64,000 nucleotides of DNA from Rutstroemia sp. NJR-2017a BVV2. Taxonomy: Eukaryota; Ascomycota; Leotiomycetes; Helotiales; Rutstroemiaceae. The position numbers and the translations under genes are program-made. Below the pieces are notes generated by a model. It was not told where the DNA came from and searched no databases. It saw only the letters and a program-made list of their open reading frames with translations. Positions 1 through 10,850 of the stretch are shown one piece after another. The stretch spans positions 62,001 through 126,000 of the forward strand of contig NJPS01000045.1 in assembly GCA_002946415.1 (NCBI GenBank). The letters are read 5' to 3'. Every line of letters starts with the position of its first letter. Position 1 is the first letter of the stretch.

Positions 1-1522
1 TTTCTCAGCGGGTCAAAATTGATGTAATAAGTAAATAAAAGCGAAGAGGGAATAAAAAGAATGATTGACGAGGGTCAGAGAATAATTGTTTTAAAAAATG
101 GGTATGGGTTGAGTTTTGGAAATGGAAATAGAATTGAATCTGAAGTGGACGTGGACGTGGAAGTGAATTGTCTGGTATGGTAAGGTCTGGTATGGTATGG
201 TAACTATGGTAAGAGGAGGGATTGCTCGGCTGTTTGTCTCAAGCTGAGGTTAAGGTTGGAGGAGTGTTGGAATTTCATAGCTCGCTCGCTCATTCCAGGT
301 TGCTACTGTAACCAGCGACCAGTGACCAGTGACCAGTGCCCAGGAAGGAGTGGCTCAATTCAATGGCATCTGGACACTGTAAGTACTAAGAAGCCTGGCA
401 GAAAGAAGTAGAGCACTATCAGACTGTTGCATTAAGGCCAGCAAGGCCAGCAAGGCCAGTCCAGGACTCCTCAGTGTCCTCCCACCTGTCCAAGGCACGC
501 TTAGGTGCACGCTTACGACAAAGAGCTCATCGACCCTCGCTAGGAGGCCCAAGGTACCTGATTCCGGCTGACACTGGCCAGTAGTTGATCTGACACTTCG
601 CTACATTTCCGGCCTAGATCAGCTAATCATGCTAATCTACCTCGTTGCTGCACCAGCTGTGCCATCCGCTACCAAGCTGCTACCAGGTAGTCACGCAGTA
701 ACCACAAAGTAGAACGGTTTCCTAGCCAAATAGCTCACTAGCAGGTAGAAACGACACACGGACACACGGACACACGGACACACATATCCAATGACAAAGA
801 ATAATATCTTGTATTTCGTATCCACTGTCCACTGCCCACTGTCCACTGCTTTTGCTAATAGCTAATGGATAAGAGATACTCGCAGTAGCTAACAGAATCC
901 ATATTTTATAGTCCTTTATGTCAGATGTGATGCTGGACCTCCTATTCGCTTCGTTGTTCTTTTTGCTCTATCACTGCTTCACATAGGAAGCAACTACCTC
1001 CTTGATGGAGCACAAACATAATGTTACATGTCACTGTAGATTATCGATATATCTTCGGTCCTTCATCACGGGACTGTGTTCAACTCATTCATCCAGTCGA
1101 CCGTTCATTCGTTCCCCCTTGTTTGTCTCTTCTTCTCGTCCTCTCGCTTTCCGTTTGATCTACCTTCGTTAATTCCCATTAACTTCGTATCCCGGGAAAT
1201 TCTTCCATCAGCCCAGCTGGTCCGTTCACAGCCCGTCCAGGAAAGAGCTTCGTCATCCCCAGACTTAAAAATAAACGCTACGACCTATTTGTACTTGTAC
1301 CTTGGAACTCCATTCCCGCATCTCGCACCTTGCATATCAGCGAGCTTGAACTTGCACTTCAACAAAGCTACCTCTCCCCGAGTATACATCAATCACACCA
1401 CAAGCTTGCGACCCCAAATACCTTCCTTCTTTTGCTTTGCTTTCAATCACCAATTCCCATTCCCAATGTTCAATTCAGGACCGATCGCGACCTGATTGTA
1501 TCTCCTTGCATTTGGATAAATA
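1..1522. other. Intergenic region / 5' flank of the metallopeptidase gene
   Basis: No coding region can be supported here; the open frames are short, lack family resemblance and overlap on both strands. The stretch is rich in short imperfect tandem repeats: TGGTATGG-like repeats around 170-205, GACCAGT units at 311-338, AAGGCCAGC units at 434-460, four 8-bp GACACACG units at 753-784 and CCACTGT units around 822-850. The last ~450 bp are pyrimidine-rich, as in a fungal promoter and 5' leader, and a leader upstream of the start at 1523 is the likely content. Confidence 0.6.
753..784. repeat. 8-bp tandem repeat, four copies of GACACACG
   Basis: Three perfect copies of GACACACG followed by GACACACA lie head to tail. 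This is a minisatellite in non-coding DNA with no visible function. Confidence 0.9.
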
Positions 1523-4206
1523 ATGGCCCCCTCCTTCTTGAAGGACTTCAAAAGGCGCTCCAAGTCTAGTTCCAACAAAACGACTGATTCTAGTACTGGG
1601 GACTCCAATGGTAGTAGCGGAAGCAATGGCACTGATAGCACAGAAAGCAATGGCTTCAATTCGAGCAAATCACAAACCTCCTTGAATTCTTCTTATGGTG
1701 CGAGCACATCACCGGCAATGCCACATTCTGTGTCCGCATCCAACCTCAACGGAGTCGCCCCAAACCGTCCTACAGTTTCAACGGCAAGTACCCACCGATA
1801 TAGCGTCTCTGGTATGTCGGGCTTAGGATCTCCTTCTTCGAAATCGGCTCTGCCAGTCTCACCGTATTCGCCGCGAATATTGTCTATATCTGATAACACA
1901 TGGGTAAGATGGCCCGTTGATTGCTCAACGCGTTACATAGCTAATTCGAAATTGGTAGGTGTACCAAAAAGTCCTATCTATCTATGGCACCATCTCAGAT
2001 CCCTCCGAAGTTCAGATAGATGGAAACCTTACAGTCACTAGACTAGACGACGGGTTTCCTCCGACCTACTGGCCTGTCTCCGAGTCTCATTTCAAAGCCC
2101 TAATATATCTTACCCCTGGACCCAATCGACTGAGGTTCGACTTCACTTCACCTAAGCTCGCGAATAGCAATACTTCAAATCCTATCCATTCTTCTTCCCT
2201 AACCCTCCACATGCTACCTACCCTCAACTCGCCACCCCTTCAATTGGCCATACTACTAGGGAAAGATTCTCCCGCTACCTTCGACGCGGTGCCGGCGCGG
2301 ATCGAGAAAGAAGGCAATGGCTTGGAAACCGCCGTACGGAAGTTTAGAATGGCAGCCTACCTGTACGTGAAATCCGGTGATTTAAATACAATATACCCGT
2401 GTAGCGCTGACAGAATTCTAGATGGCAAGCTTTCACCGCGGAACAGATGTATCGGAACAAGCTTGGAAGGAGGACTTTTCGATTCGAAGAAGAATGGATG
2501 ACCGGTACTTCAAACCATAGAGATCGCGAACAGGGTACAATGAGAAGCGAAGCAAAGGTCCATATAATTAGGAGCTCAAAAACAGTGGCGGAGCTTCGAC
2601 ATCCAGATGTTGCTCAGCAAAATGAGAATGGGGCCCGCAGAGGAGATCTTTTCTCGTTTGCCATGGACGATGTCAGAAATTATTTTCAACCGAAGCCAGG
2701 CCAGAAACAATACGTGTCCGTGCTTCTTCTCGATGCTCATTGGGACAAACGACAAAATCTCATCCTTGGGCACGCTGCATTAGGCGGTGGAGGCGGAGAA
2801 CTGCAGCTAGCCATTTTCGGTAGTCAAGCGCTGCAAAGCTATCCATCTTCGATTGAAGAAGTTGTTCCAGCCTTTTCGGATTGCACAACTACGGACACAA
2901 ATTATGTAGCCAATGACTGCAACGAATCGGGCAGCAACTGGGAGGCCGCCAATATTGGCATAGGTGCGCATTTACATGAGACAGGACATCTATTCGGGTG
3001 TCCTCATCAGGAGAGCGGGGTGATGCTGCGTGATTATGTCACTTTAAACCGATCTTTTACCATCAGGGAACCTTATGCTACACGCACGAAATCAAAAGGT
3101 GGTCTTGTCCTGCCCAAGGACGAATGCTCTTGGCACAGGTTGGATGTGTTACGTTTCCGAAGCCATCCATCTTTTGCGCTCCCGACAGATCCTCCGCGAG
3201 CCAGCGACGAGTCGGTCCAGGTCTGGCCTGTAGATAACGGCAATGTGATTGTGACGGCTCCTTCTGGGGTTGCGTACGTCGAAATTTTCACCGGAAGTGA
3301 CGACTTATGCCATTATTGGCAAGAGTTCGGCGACGGCAATGGCAATGGTCCCATCCAACGACAAGTTATGTTGACAGAGCAAGACCTGAGAAGTCGATTA
3401 CCAGAAGACAAGAAGAAAGCAAAGTTAAAAATATCCGTTAAATCTTTTGGAGGGGGTAGCCATGAAGTGGACGATTTTGCACAGCTTACGTCGAAAGCAA
3501 GTAAGCTGAAGTTGAAAAATGGACAGATGGCTTTTAGAAGTAGCAAGCTTGGGGCTTCACAGATGGAAGGAAGCCAACCAGTTGAGGTCATATTTGACAG
3601 TGCCATACACCAAACAAAATTAATGACATCGGTCAGAGTGTGAGTATATTCTCTTCATTCATTAGTGGAGTTACTGCACCGGGCTCTGTTCATTGCCTCA
3701 TACTAACATGCAAATGCTAGATGGTCAGGATTTGCGCTTGATGGTATTGAATTTTTCTATGAGGATGCAACATCACAAGTTTTTGGTAAAAGAGGAGGGT
3801 CTGCTGGAGATTTCGGTCTGGGTAAGTCTTATGCATTACGACTACACTTCTGCAATGCTGATATTCTGGCAGATACTCGTCGGGGAGAATATATTACTGG
3901 GTTCTACGTGAGGAGTGGCTTGTGGTTGGATGGTATTGCAATCATGACTAGTTTGGGCAGGAAATCTCAAGTTTTTGGAAACCCTAACGGCGGATCTGGG
4001 TGAGTTGTGTTTGCTTTTTGTTTACCACCCAAACGGGCTCATTGTCCCTTGCTCTTGGGCAATCAATCATCTTCTTTGATTTTCGATCGGCAGTACTGAC
4101 ACTTCCCAGGCACACTGTGATACCACCAAGAGGATATAACATTGCCGGCGTTTCAGGCTCATGTGCTGCGTGGGTTGATGGTTTTGGTATCATCCTCACT
4201 AGATGA
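1523..4206 (+). CDS. Putative zinc metallopeptidase (PF12044 type) with C-terminal jacalin-like lectin domain
   Basis: Six exons: 1523-1903, 1959-2362, 2422-3639, 3721-3821, 3873-3999, 4110-4206; introns of 55, 59, 81, 51 and 110 bp give a continuous 775-aa protein. Residues 1-~120 are Ser/Asn-rich and probably disordered. The middle resembles the fungal family typified by yeast YIL108W. A metzincin-like zinc motif HExxHxxGxxH is present at residues 447-457 (H447, E448, H451, H457), so the catalytic ligands are intact. From about residue 668 a jacalin-type beta-prism follows, with the pattern GG..G..F...(D) and two W-x-DG-like turns (SGLWLDGIAI, CAAWVDGFGI). There is no signal peptide, so a cytosolic enzyme is expected. 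The intron at 3640-3720 carries a perfect TACTAAC branch site. Substrate and role are unknown; the lectin domain suggests glycan or glycoprotein binding. The start was chosen as the first ATG of the frame, preceded by a non-coding leader. Confidence 0.88.
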
Positions 4207-4952
4207 TTATAATATGTATTAACGGGCGCACAATTGGTAGAATACCCTTATGGATGGTAACGGCAAATGCTGGGAGTTTGATTATTACTTATCCCTATTG
4301 TATAACTGGTTTGGGACGACATAGTTCGAGGGTCTTGGAAAAGACCAGCCTACGGTATCACCTTGAGGCTTTAAAAACAGTACTTCTCAGGCCATCGTTT
4401 GATAATCGAACGGCCATATCTATAGGGAGCTTTTAAGAATATATCAAATGGTTTATTCCTCCGATCTGTGCCCTATGCTTGAGCTATTTTAACATTGCCG
4501 ATGACAGCCCGAAGAGTAAGTTGAGGTCTTCCTCGAAGTGAAGTCTCCGTGCAAGTCCATTTCTGTTATACCTTTGGCATTTCAAAGTATCCGTACAGAG
4601 AGTATATGGAAGTGATTCACAGTCATGAAGGAAGCGCTTTGTTCCTCATCATTTACTTGGAATACAAGTGGTAGGCAATTTTTCATGTCATGTGGTTATG
4701 ATCCGGGGTGGATGTTCAAAGTTCAAGGTTTTCCTGCGCTGCGCCTTTGTTGTGCCTTGGCTTCGCTCAACGTCATGGGTTCCGTGCTAAAAAAAACCAA
4801 GCTCTTTCTACGAGTACAGTACACAAAAGCGTAACAACTCGTGAAGGAACTGCTGTCGAAAACAAACCTAATAAACAAATAAATCTCAATAGTTGTTACC
4901 TACAATCACTCTATCCTCCTCGCATAAGTCTCTGTCAATCAATACAGACGAG
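4207..4952. other. Intergenic, metallopeptidase 3' flank and CHO1 promoter
   Basis: About 745 bp between two genes on the same strand. Short frames here show no recognisable protein. The distal half (roughly 4800-4950) is A/C-rich and directly precedes the CHO1 start, so it is the likely promoter and leader. I see no inositol-responsive UAS-INO element that I could defend. Confidence 0.6.
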
Positions 4953-5862
4953 ATGTCGAAACGAAATAGTGCCAATGCCCCGAATGGCGCAACGAAACAA
5001 ACACCTGGTACGTTTTGCGATTGCCCCTCGCTCGTTCACCGCGACTATGTTGGATGAGATGTGCGGACGAATAACTGACTTGACGCAGCCGAGGACAAGC
5101 AGAAGAGATTACTGGAGAAGGACACCGGGCACTTCTCTATGATCAAGATGTTGCATCTTGCAGACCTCATCACCGAACTCAATGGTACGCTCCCTCCATA
5201 CACATCATACACACAAAGTATATTAATCAACGGGGAACCAGGCTTCTGCGGCGTCATGTCGATATTCTCTTCAATGCGATATTGTCTCGGCCCGCCATCT
5301 GCACATGCAAATCTCTGGGCGGCGTTGGCTTTCATGCCGTTCGGGTTGTTCTTCGATTTCATGGACGGGAAGGTCGCGAGATGGAGGAAGAAGAGCAGTT
5401 TGATGGGGCAGGAGCTTGATTCTTTGGCGGATTTGGTAAGCATTCTCTTCCTGTTCTTTTTGGTTCGCAGAAGTACTAATATACCAACCACAGATCTCAT
5501 TCGGTGTATCCCCCGCCGTAGCCGCTTTCGCCATCGGTCTCCGCACTCCTGTCGACCACCTGTTCCTCACCTTCTTTGTCCTCTGCGGTCTTACTCGTCT
5601 CGCCCGCTTCAACATCACTGTTGCCAATGTTCCCAAAGATGCAACTGGAAAGAGTAAATACTTCGAGGGCACGCCGATCCCAACTTCTCTCTCCATTGCT
5701 GCGTTGATGTCATACTGGGTCTCTAAGGGTTGGATCTTGGACAATGTCCCCCTTGGGACTGTGGCTACCGGGACGTCCTTTGAGTTCCATCCCGTGGTAG
5801 GCTTGTTTGTGCTCAGTGGGATTATGATGACTAGCAAGACTATACATATTCCTAAGCCTTGA
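4953..5862 (+). CDS. CHO1: CDP-diacylglycerol--serine O-phosphatidyltransferase (phosphatidylserine synthase)
   Basis: Four exons: 4953-5007, 5089-5184, 5242-5435, 5494-5862, giving 237 aa. The enzyme condenses CDP-diacylglycerol with L-serine to make phosphatidylserine in the ER, the first step of the de novo route to PE and PC. The CDP-alcohol phosphotransferase signature D-G-x2-A-R-x8-G-x3-D-x3-D is complete, running from D92 to D114. The sequence following it ([11 protein letters not shown], then [11 protein letters not shown] and [10 protein letters not shown]) is specific to the PssA/Cho1 branch rather than to PI synthase or cholinephosphotransferase. Several hydrophobic segments follow, and the C terminus ends in a short basic stretch. 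Length matches fungal PS synthases. The N-terminal exon is hydrophilic and the start ATG sits in a clear context just before KRNSAN. Fungal Cho1 is distinct from the mammalian base-exchange enzymes. Confidence 0.93.
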
Positions 5863-6396
5863 TCGAAGTCTTGGTTTTGGTAGTTGAAGGAGAGTCATAT
5901 TGGTAACGAAAGGATGAATGGCCGAGCATATGCGTAAAGGGTTCTGGTGGGTGGGAGGTTGGATGATGTATGTGTTATGATACCTTGACGTTCACGAAAT
6001 GGTGCAATGCACCCAATAAATGCGGTCCTCTTCGTATATCGTGTAAAGAATGCTTTTTGAATTACGGTTCATGTGAAATCTGCTTCCTAACAGCCCTCTA
6101 GAACAAACAGAATCCAGTCTATAATATTAATGCCGTGTGTGTCGTTTCTATTTACCATACCTCCCTGGGAAATTACACCCCAAAGCCAGTTTTCAAAACA
6201 AGCGTTAATTTTGAAGGTTTCCGGTTCAAAGACTGATTACCTCTCTTAAACACGACATTCAAAGACTGTGAAGAAAGTACACTTTTGCATTTGTTGCACA
6301 GAAGTTCTTGTGTCGCAGCAGCCCAGGTCATACCTACAAACATATTCCAGAACGCCATATACCCAGAGCTTTATCTCCTCGACATACTCTCTACAT
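5863..6396. other. Intergenic between convergent CHO1 and GAR1
   Basis: Contains the 3' ends of two convergent genes. No coding region is supported. An AATAAA-like sequence (caataaatg near 6015) could serve the CHO1 3' end. Confidence 0.6.
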
Positions 6397-7222
6397 TTAG
6401 CGTCCCCTTGAGAATCCACCTCTCGCACCACCGCGACCGCCTCTGGGTGTGAATCCACCACCACTGCCACCCCTTGAGAATCCTCCACCTCCCCTTCCAC
6501 CTCTAGGTGTGAATCCACCTCTTCCTCTTGGTGCACCTCTTGCGCCACCTCTTCCGCCTCGCATAGGTCCACCTCTACCACCCCTGGCACCACCACCGGC
6601 TCTCTTTGGTTTTGGTGCTCCTGGCGGTGGCTTGGGCTTGGGCAAGAACTTGTCCAAAGGAAGTAGTTTATCGCCGCCAATGTAGAATTTGTCACCGGTC
6701 TTAAACGAGGTAGCTTGGATACCTTCCGTGGGCTTGATGGTGAAGTAGACTTGGTTGATAGGACCGAGGATCTCGTCGACTTTGCCGATTGAGGTCTAAA
6801 TGGTGTTAGTATGCGGTTTTTCGAGCGCGCAATCAAATTTTAAGTGACTTGCCTTGTTTTCTAGGTAGATTGGTGCGTTGAAGTAGGGAATCTTAGTGTT
6901 GATTGATTCGCAGACAATTTCTCCTTCGCATGCGTGGAGGAAAGATCCCATAGCTAAGCTATTATTAGCAATTGGCGCAGGAGAATTAGATCAAAATTTA
7001 CCTACCATAGACGTCCGATGGAGGGCCATTGTCTCTTTGCTGGAAACCACCGCGTCCTGTAAAAAGTGTTAGCATCTTTGCGTACAATGCATCTTGATTG
7101 AATCAAGATTGGAGATCAAACGTACCTCCGCCGCGACCACCACCGAATCCACCGCCGAATCCTCCTCTACCTCCAGCATTTGCGCCCGTACCACGGCCTC
7201 GTGATCCTCCTCGGAAAGACAT
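6397..7222 (-). CDS. GAR1: H/ACA ribonucleoprotein complex subunit GAR1
   Basis: Four exons on the minus strand: 7222-7126, 7056-7006, 6953-6853, 6795-6397, giving 215 aa. Gar1 is a core protein of box H/ACA snoRNPs, which pseudouridylate rRNA and snRNA in the nucleolus. The layout is canonical: an N-terminal Arg/Gly-rich tail (residues 1-~50), the conserved core with the block HACEGEIVC, then [31 protein letters not shown] and [19 protein letters not shown], and a long C-terminal RGG tail. The third intron (6796-6852) starts with GCAAGT after AAG, a GC-AG intron; reading GT elsewhere would break the LENK-TSIGKV junction of the core. It shares a 326-bp intergenic region head to head with THS1. 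Confidence 0.95.
6796..6852 (-). other. GC-AG intron of GAR1
   Basis: On the minus strand the exon ends in AAG and the intron begins GCAAGT and ends TTTAG. This is the strong donor consensus (AG|GCAAGT) known for GC-AG introns. Splicing here restores the conserved Gar1 core in frame, and no nearby GT gives a working frame. Confidence 0.85.
7091..7109. repeat. Perfect 9-bp inverted repeat inside GAR1 intron 1
   Basis: ATCTTGATT and AATCAAGAT are separated by a single G. The element lies within the first GAR1 intron (7057-7125). It may be a chance palindrome or a short hairpin in the pre-mRNA. Confidence 0.8.
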
Positions 7223-7548
7223 TGTTAATTCGTTGTCGACTTTTCGAGGGTCTTTTTGTCGGTATCTTTGGATAGGTACAAAAATTGAAGCTCTCCAAAA
7301 TTTCAAAAATTATTCCAAGCGAAGATTGGGTAGCGTGGCCATGGGCAATTTTCATTGGTTGATTAAGTTCCTGGCTGCTGCTTTGGACGCTCGGACCAGC
7401 ACCACCTCGCTGAGTCAACGGCTGCACCTATCAAGTGAAAGGTGGAGGGGGAGTCACAAAATAATAATTGTCCAAATACACCGACGTGTTTGTGCTTTGC
7501 TTTCCAGAAAGTACAACGAATTACTCGAAGACAATTCACCTCGACACC
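7223..7548. promoter_or_regulatory. Bidirectional promoter region GAR1 / THS1
   Basis: 326 bp separate the start codons of two divergently transcribed genes, so the promoters and 5' leaders of both must lie here. Both genes serve ribosome production or translation, which would fit shared control, but I cannot identify a specific factor site. An in-frame open stretch of 27 codons precedes the THS1 ATG but has no ATG. Confidence 0.6.
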
Positions 7549-9955
7549 ATGGATCAAGCCAAAGAGGCAGTCGAGAAGGTTACAGAGGGCGTCAAAAAGG
7601 TCGCCGTGGGAGAGAAAAAACAAAAACCAAAGAAGGAGAAGGCAGGAGGGGATGGTGGGGTTGATGCGGGACCTTTGGAACTCAACCCTCCGCCAGAATT
7701 CATTGCTCATCGCATAGCAGTTTTCGACAGACTGAAGGCCAAATACGATGAGGAGATTGCTGCGAAACCAAGAGAACCTATCACCATTACTCTTGCAGAT
7801 GGCACAATCAAGCAAGGAACATCTTGGGAGACAACACCTGCACAAATCGCTGAGGGGATCTCAAAGAGTCTGTTGAAACGTACAGTTATTGCGAAGTTGA
7901 ACGACGATCCGGACCAGCTGTGGGATTTGGAGAGACCTTTGGAAAAGGATTGCAAGCTTGAGCTGCTTCCTTTCGAAGATGAGCTGGGTAGGAAGGTCTT
8001 CTGGCACTCCAGTGCCCACATTCTCGGAGAAGCTTCAGAAAGAAGATTTGGATGTAGTCTGTGTATTGGTCCTCCAATTGACAACGGTTTCTACTACGAG
8101 ATGGGTCTGCCAGACGGTGGATCAGTTCAACAAGCAGACTGGAAGCCATTAGAGACTTTGGTTAGCCAGATTGTTAAGGAGAAGCAAAAGTTCGAACGAC
8201 TGGTTCTTTCGAAAGAGGATCTCCTTGAGATGTTCAAGGACAACAAGTATAAGCAGCACATTATTAAGGACAAGATTCCAGATGGGACCTCCACGACAGT
8301 TTACCGTAACGGACCCTTGATTGATTTATGTCGAGGTCCACACGTTCCCAACACTGGTAGAATTGAGACATTCGCCATCATGAAGAATTCCGCATCATAT
8401 TTCCTCGGTGACAAGGACAATGATTCTCTGCAGAGAATCTACGGTGTTTCATTCCCAGACAAGAAGCAGATGGCTGAGCATAAAAAGTTCCTGGAAGAGG
8501 CCGCGAAACGTGATCACAGAAAGATCGGGAAGGACCAGGAGTTATTCTTCTTCCACGAGTTATCTCCTGGATCCGCAATGTGGCTTCCACATGGAACGAT
8601 CGTCTATAATACTATTATGGAGTTCCTCAGGGACCAATACTGGAAGCGTGGCTACAAGGAAGTCATCACACCAAATATGTACAACTCGGAGTTATGGAAA
8701 GCTTCTGGTCATTGGGCTTACTACAAGGACGATATGTTCACGTTCCCCGTTGAGAAAGATGTTTTTGCCTTGAAGCCGATGAATTGCCCTGGTCACTGTC
8801 TTATGTTCGATCACCGAGAGCGAAGTCACCGTGAACTGCCATTGCGAATTGCTGACTTTGGTGTTCTTCATCGTAACGAGGCCTCCGGTGCACTTTCAGG
8901 TTTAACCAGAGTGCGAAGATTCCAACAAGATGATGCGCATATTTTCTGCCGAGAAGATCAAATCAAGGATGAAATCTCTGGTGTGTTCGATTTCCTCAAG
9001 GCTGTGTATGGACTTCTGGGCTTTACCTTCAAGCTGAAGCTTTCCACACGTCCGGAGAAGTACATGGGTGCGCTTGCCAAGTGGGACATGGCAGAGAGCA
9101 TCCTGCGACAAGCTTTGGATGAATTTAAGGATTCCGAGGGCGGTGTACCATGGGAGTTGAATGAGGGTGATGGAGCCTTCTACGGACCAAAGATTGACAT
9201 TACCATTTTTGATTCCTTGAAGAGAGACTGGCAATGCGCTACAATTCAACTGGACTTCCAGTTGCCAGAGAACTTCGGTCTCGAATACGTCACTTCAGAG
9301 GTAGCTGTCAAGAGAGAAGTCACTGAAGAAGTCAAACCTAAGAAAGCGGTTCCAGCCGCTTCTTCAGACTCAGCAGCCCCTGTCACAAAAGAAAGAGTCA
9401 TTAAGCCACTTTCACCGGGTTGCGCAAGACCAGTCATGATTCACCGTGCCATGGCAGGTAGTATTGAGCGTTTCACTGCAATCCTGATCGAGCATTTCGC
9501 CGGCAAATGGCCTTTCTGGTTAAGTCCGCGACAAATTCTCGTCATCCCAGTCGGTGTTGGGTTCTTCGACTATGCCAAGGAAGTCGGAGACATTTTCACC
9601 AAGCAGCGTATGCATGTCGAAGTCGACCTTAGTGGTAACACTTTGCAAAAGAAGATCCGTACAGGTCAATTGGCGCAGTACAACTTCATTTTCGGTAAGT
9701 ACTTCACGGCTCTATTTTGTACAGATCTCTCGAGTGGGAAGAAAAACTAACCCAAAGAAAATAGTCGTCGGAGACACAGAAATGAAGGGTAGAGAAGTCA
9801 ACGTCCGAAACCGCGACGATACTTCTACACAAGACAGAGGCAAGCCTGTTCCTCTTCAAGAAGCAATTGAGAAACTCATTGCTCTGCGTGATGAGAAGCG
9901 CTCGGATAATCCTTTCCCCGGTGAGGCAAAGGTTGAGAAGAAGGTTGAGGCTTAA
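7549..9955 (+). CDS. THS1: Threonyl-tRNA synthetase, cytosolic
   Basis: Two exons, 7549-9694 and 9765-9955 (70-bp intron), 778 aa. It charges tRNA-Thr with threonine. Order of domains: a Lys-rich N-terminal extension (1-~45), TGS domain from about residue 77, the editing (SAD) domain with HSSAH around 152, then the class II catalytic core with MNCPGH near 411 and the motif-2 Arg region ([11 protein letters not shown]) near 455-470, and a C-terminal anticodon-binding domain completed by exon 2. Within the core, between the LEYVTSE strand and [10 protein letters not shown], about 45 residues rich in Lys, Glu, Ala and Ser (genomic ~9290-9425) are inserted; this looks like a disordered loop. The ATG at 7549 is the first in the frame. 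No convincing mitochondrial presequence precedes it, so a separate mitochondrial enzyme is expected elsewhere. Confidence 0.96.
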
Positions 9956-10850
9956 GGGGGTGAAGGACTGGTTACTTGTGGGACAAGGTGAGATGATGGG
10001 TTGGGTGGGATGGGATGGCATAGGATGGTATGGAGTTGATCAGATTTGATCTGATTTGCAAGAAGGAACATGATTTGTGTGGGAACACGATAGACAGAGA
10101 CTGCGTGTCTTTTGTGATATGGATGTGTTAGGAGTATGTAGCTTCGAATCTACAGTGTAGATGATATGAATGATAGAGAGCTACTTTCATACCCATGCAT
10201 TCTCCATCCGTCCTTCACACAATTCAAAACCAATATGCTTATATGCACGAGCCAGAATGCATACATGGCATGACGCTCAAAAAGGTTCTCACGGCCCCCG
10301 ATATTACCCCTGATATCCATCACCCCTCAGTTCTCAAGTAAGACCGCGCAAAGCACGTATTTCCATATTGTGATCCGCATAAAACATAAGACATGTCAAA
10401 TATCATCGTATTCGTATCTCCGATACACATACTCGCATCAGAAAATAGCAGCAGTACAGTACAACAGTAACAAATCTACCATAATCAAACAAACACAAAA
10501 AGTAACCTCGATAGAGTTTCATGCAGACAGCCGTTCTTCCCTTCCTGCAATCGCGTAAAGATTGTACCAGATTCGTTTTTTCCCTCCACCTGCCTGACCT
10601 CCCATTTCCCCGTTTTTTTGATCCCTGTGTCATAGAGCTTCCCTGCCCTCCATCCACCCTTCCATCCGCCCGTCCAAATGTGCGTCCGAAAGTCCCGTCC
10701 TTCTTTCCTTCCTTCCTACTGATGGAGTGGTCTAATAACCTTACGCTACAGTAAAAAAGAAAGTCTCATCATTCCCATTTCCCATGTCCATAGCCCATTC
10801 CCATGCCGTGTTCTATCCTCCTAATCCAGCCCACCGAATGCTTAAATTAA
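9956..10850. other. Intergenic between convergent THS1 and SLM1
   Basis: Holds 3' UTR sequence of both genes. Low-complexity GGGATGG/TGGTATGG-like sequence follows the THS1 stop (about 9990-10050), and there is a short GATCAGATTTGATCTGATT palindromic stretch near 10037. No coding region supported. Confidence 0.6.

Noticed and set aside
6449..6685. Proline-rich plus-strand ORF opposite GAR1
   Set aside because: Antisense shadow of the RGG tail; Gly/Arg codons read as Pro on the other strand.
7468..7548. In-frame upstream extension of THS1 from a TTG codon, as possible non-AUG start for a mitochondrial isoform
   Set aside because: The 27 codons include Asp and Glu and only two Lys, with no amphipathic Arg-rich helix. 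There is nothing to separate it from 5' leader that happens to be open.
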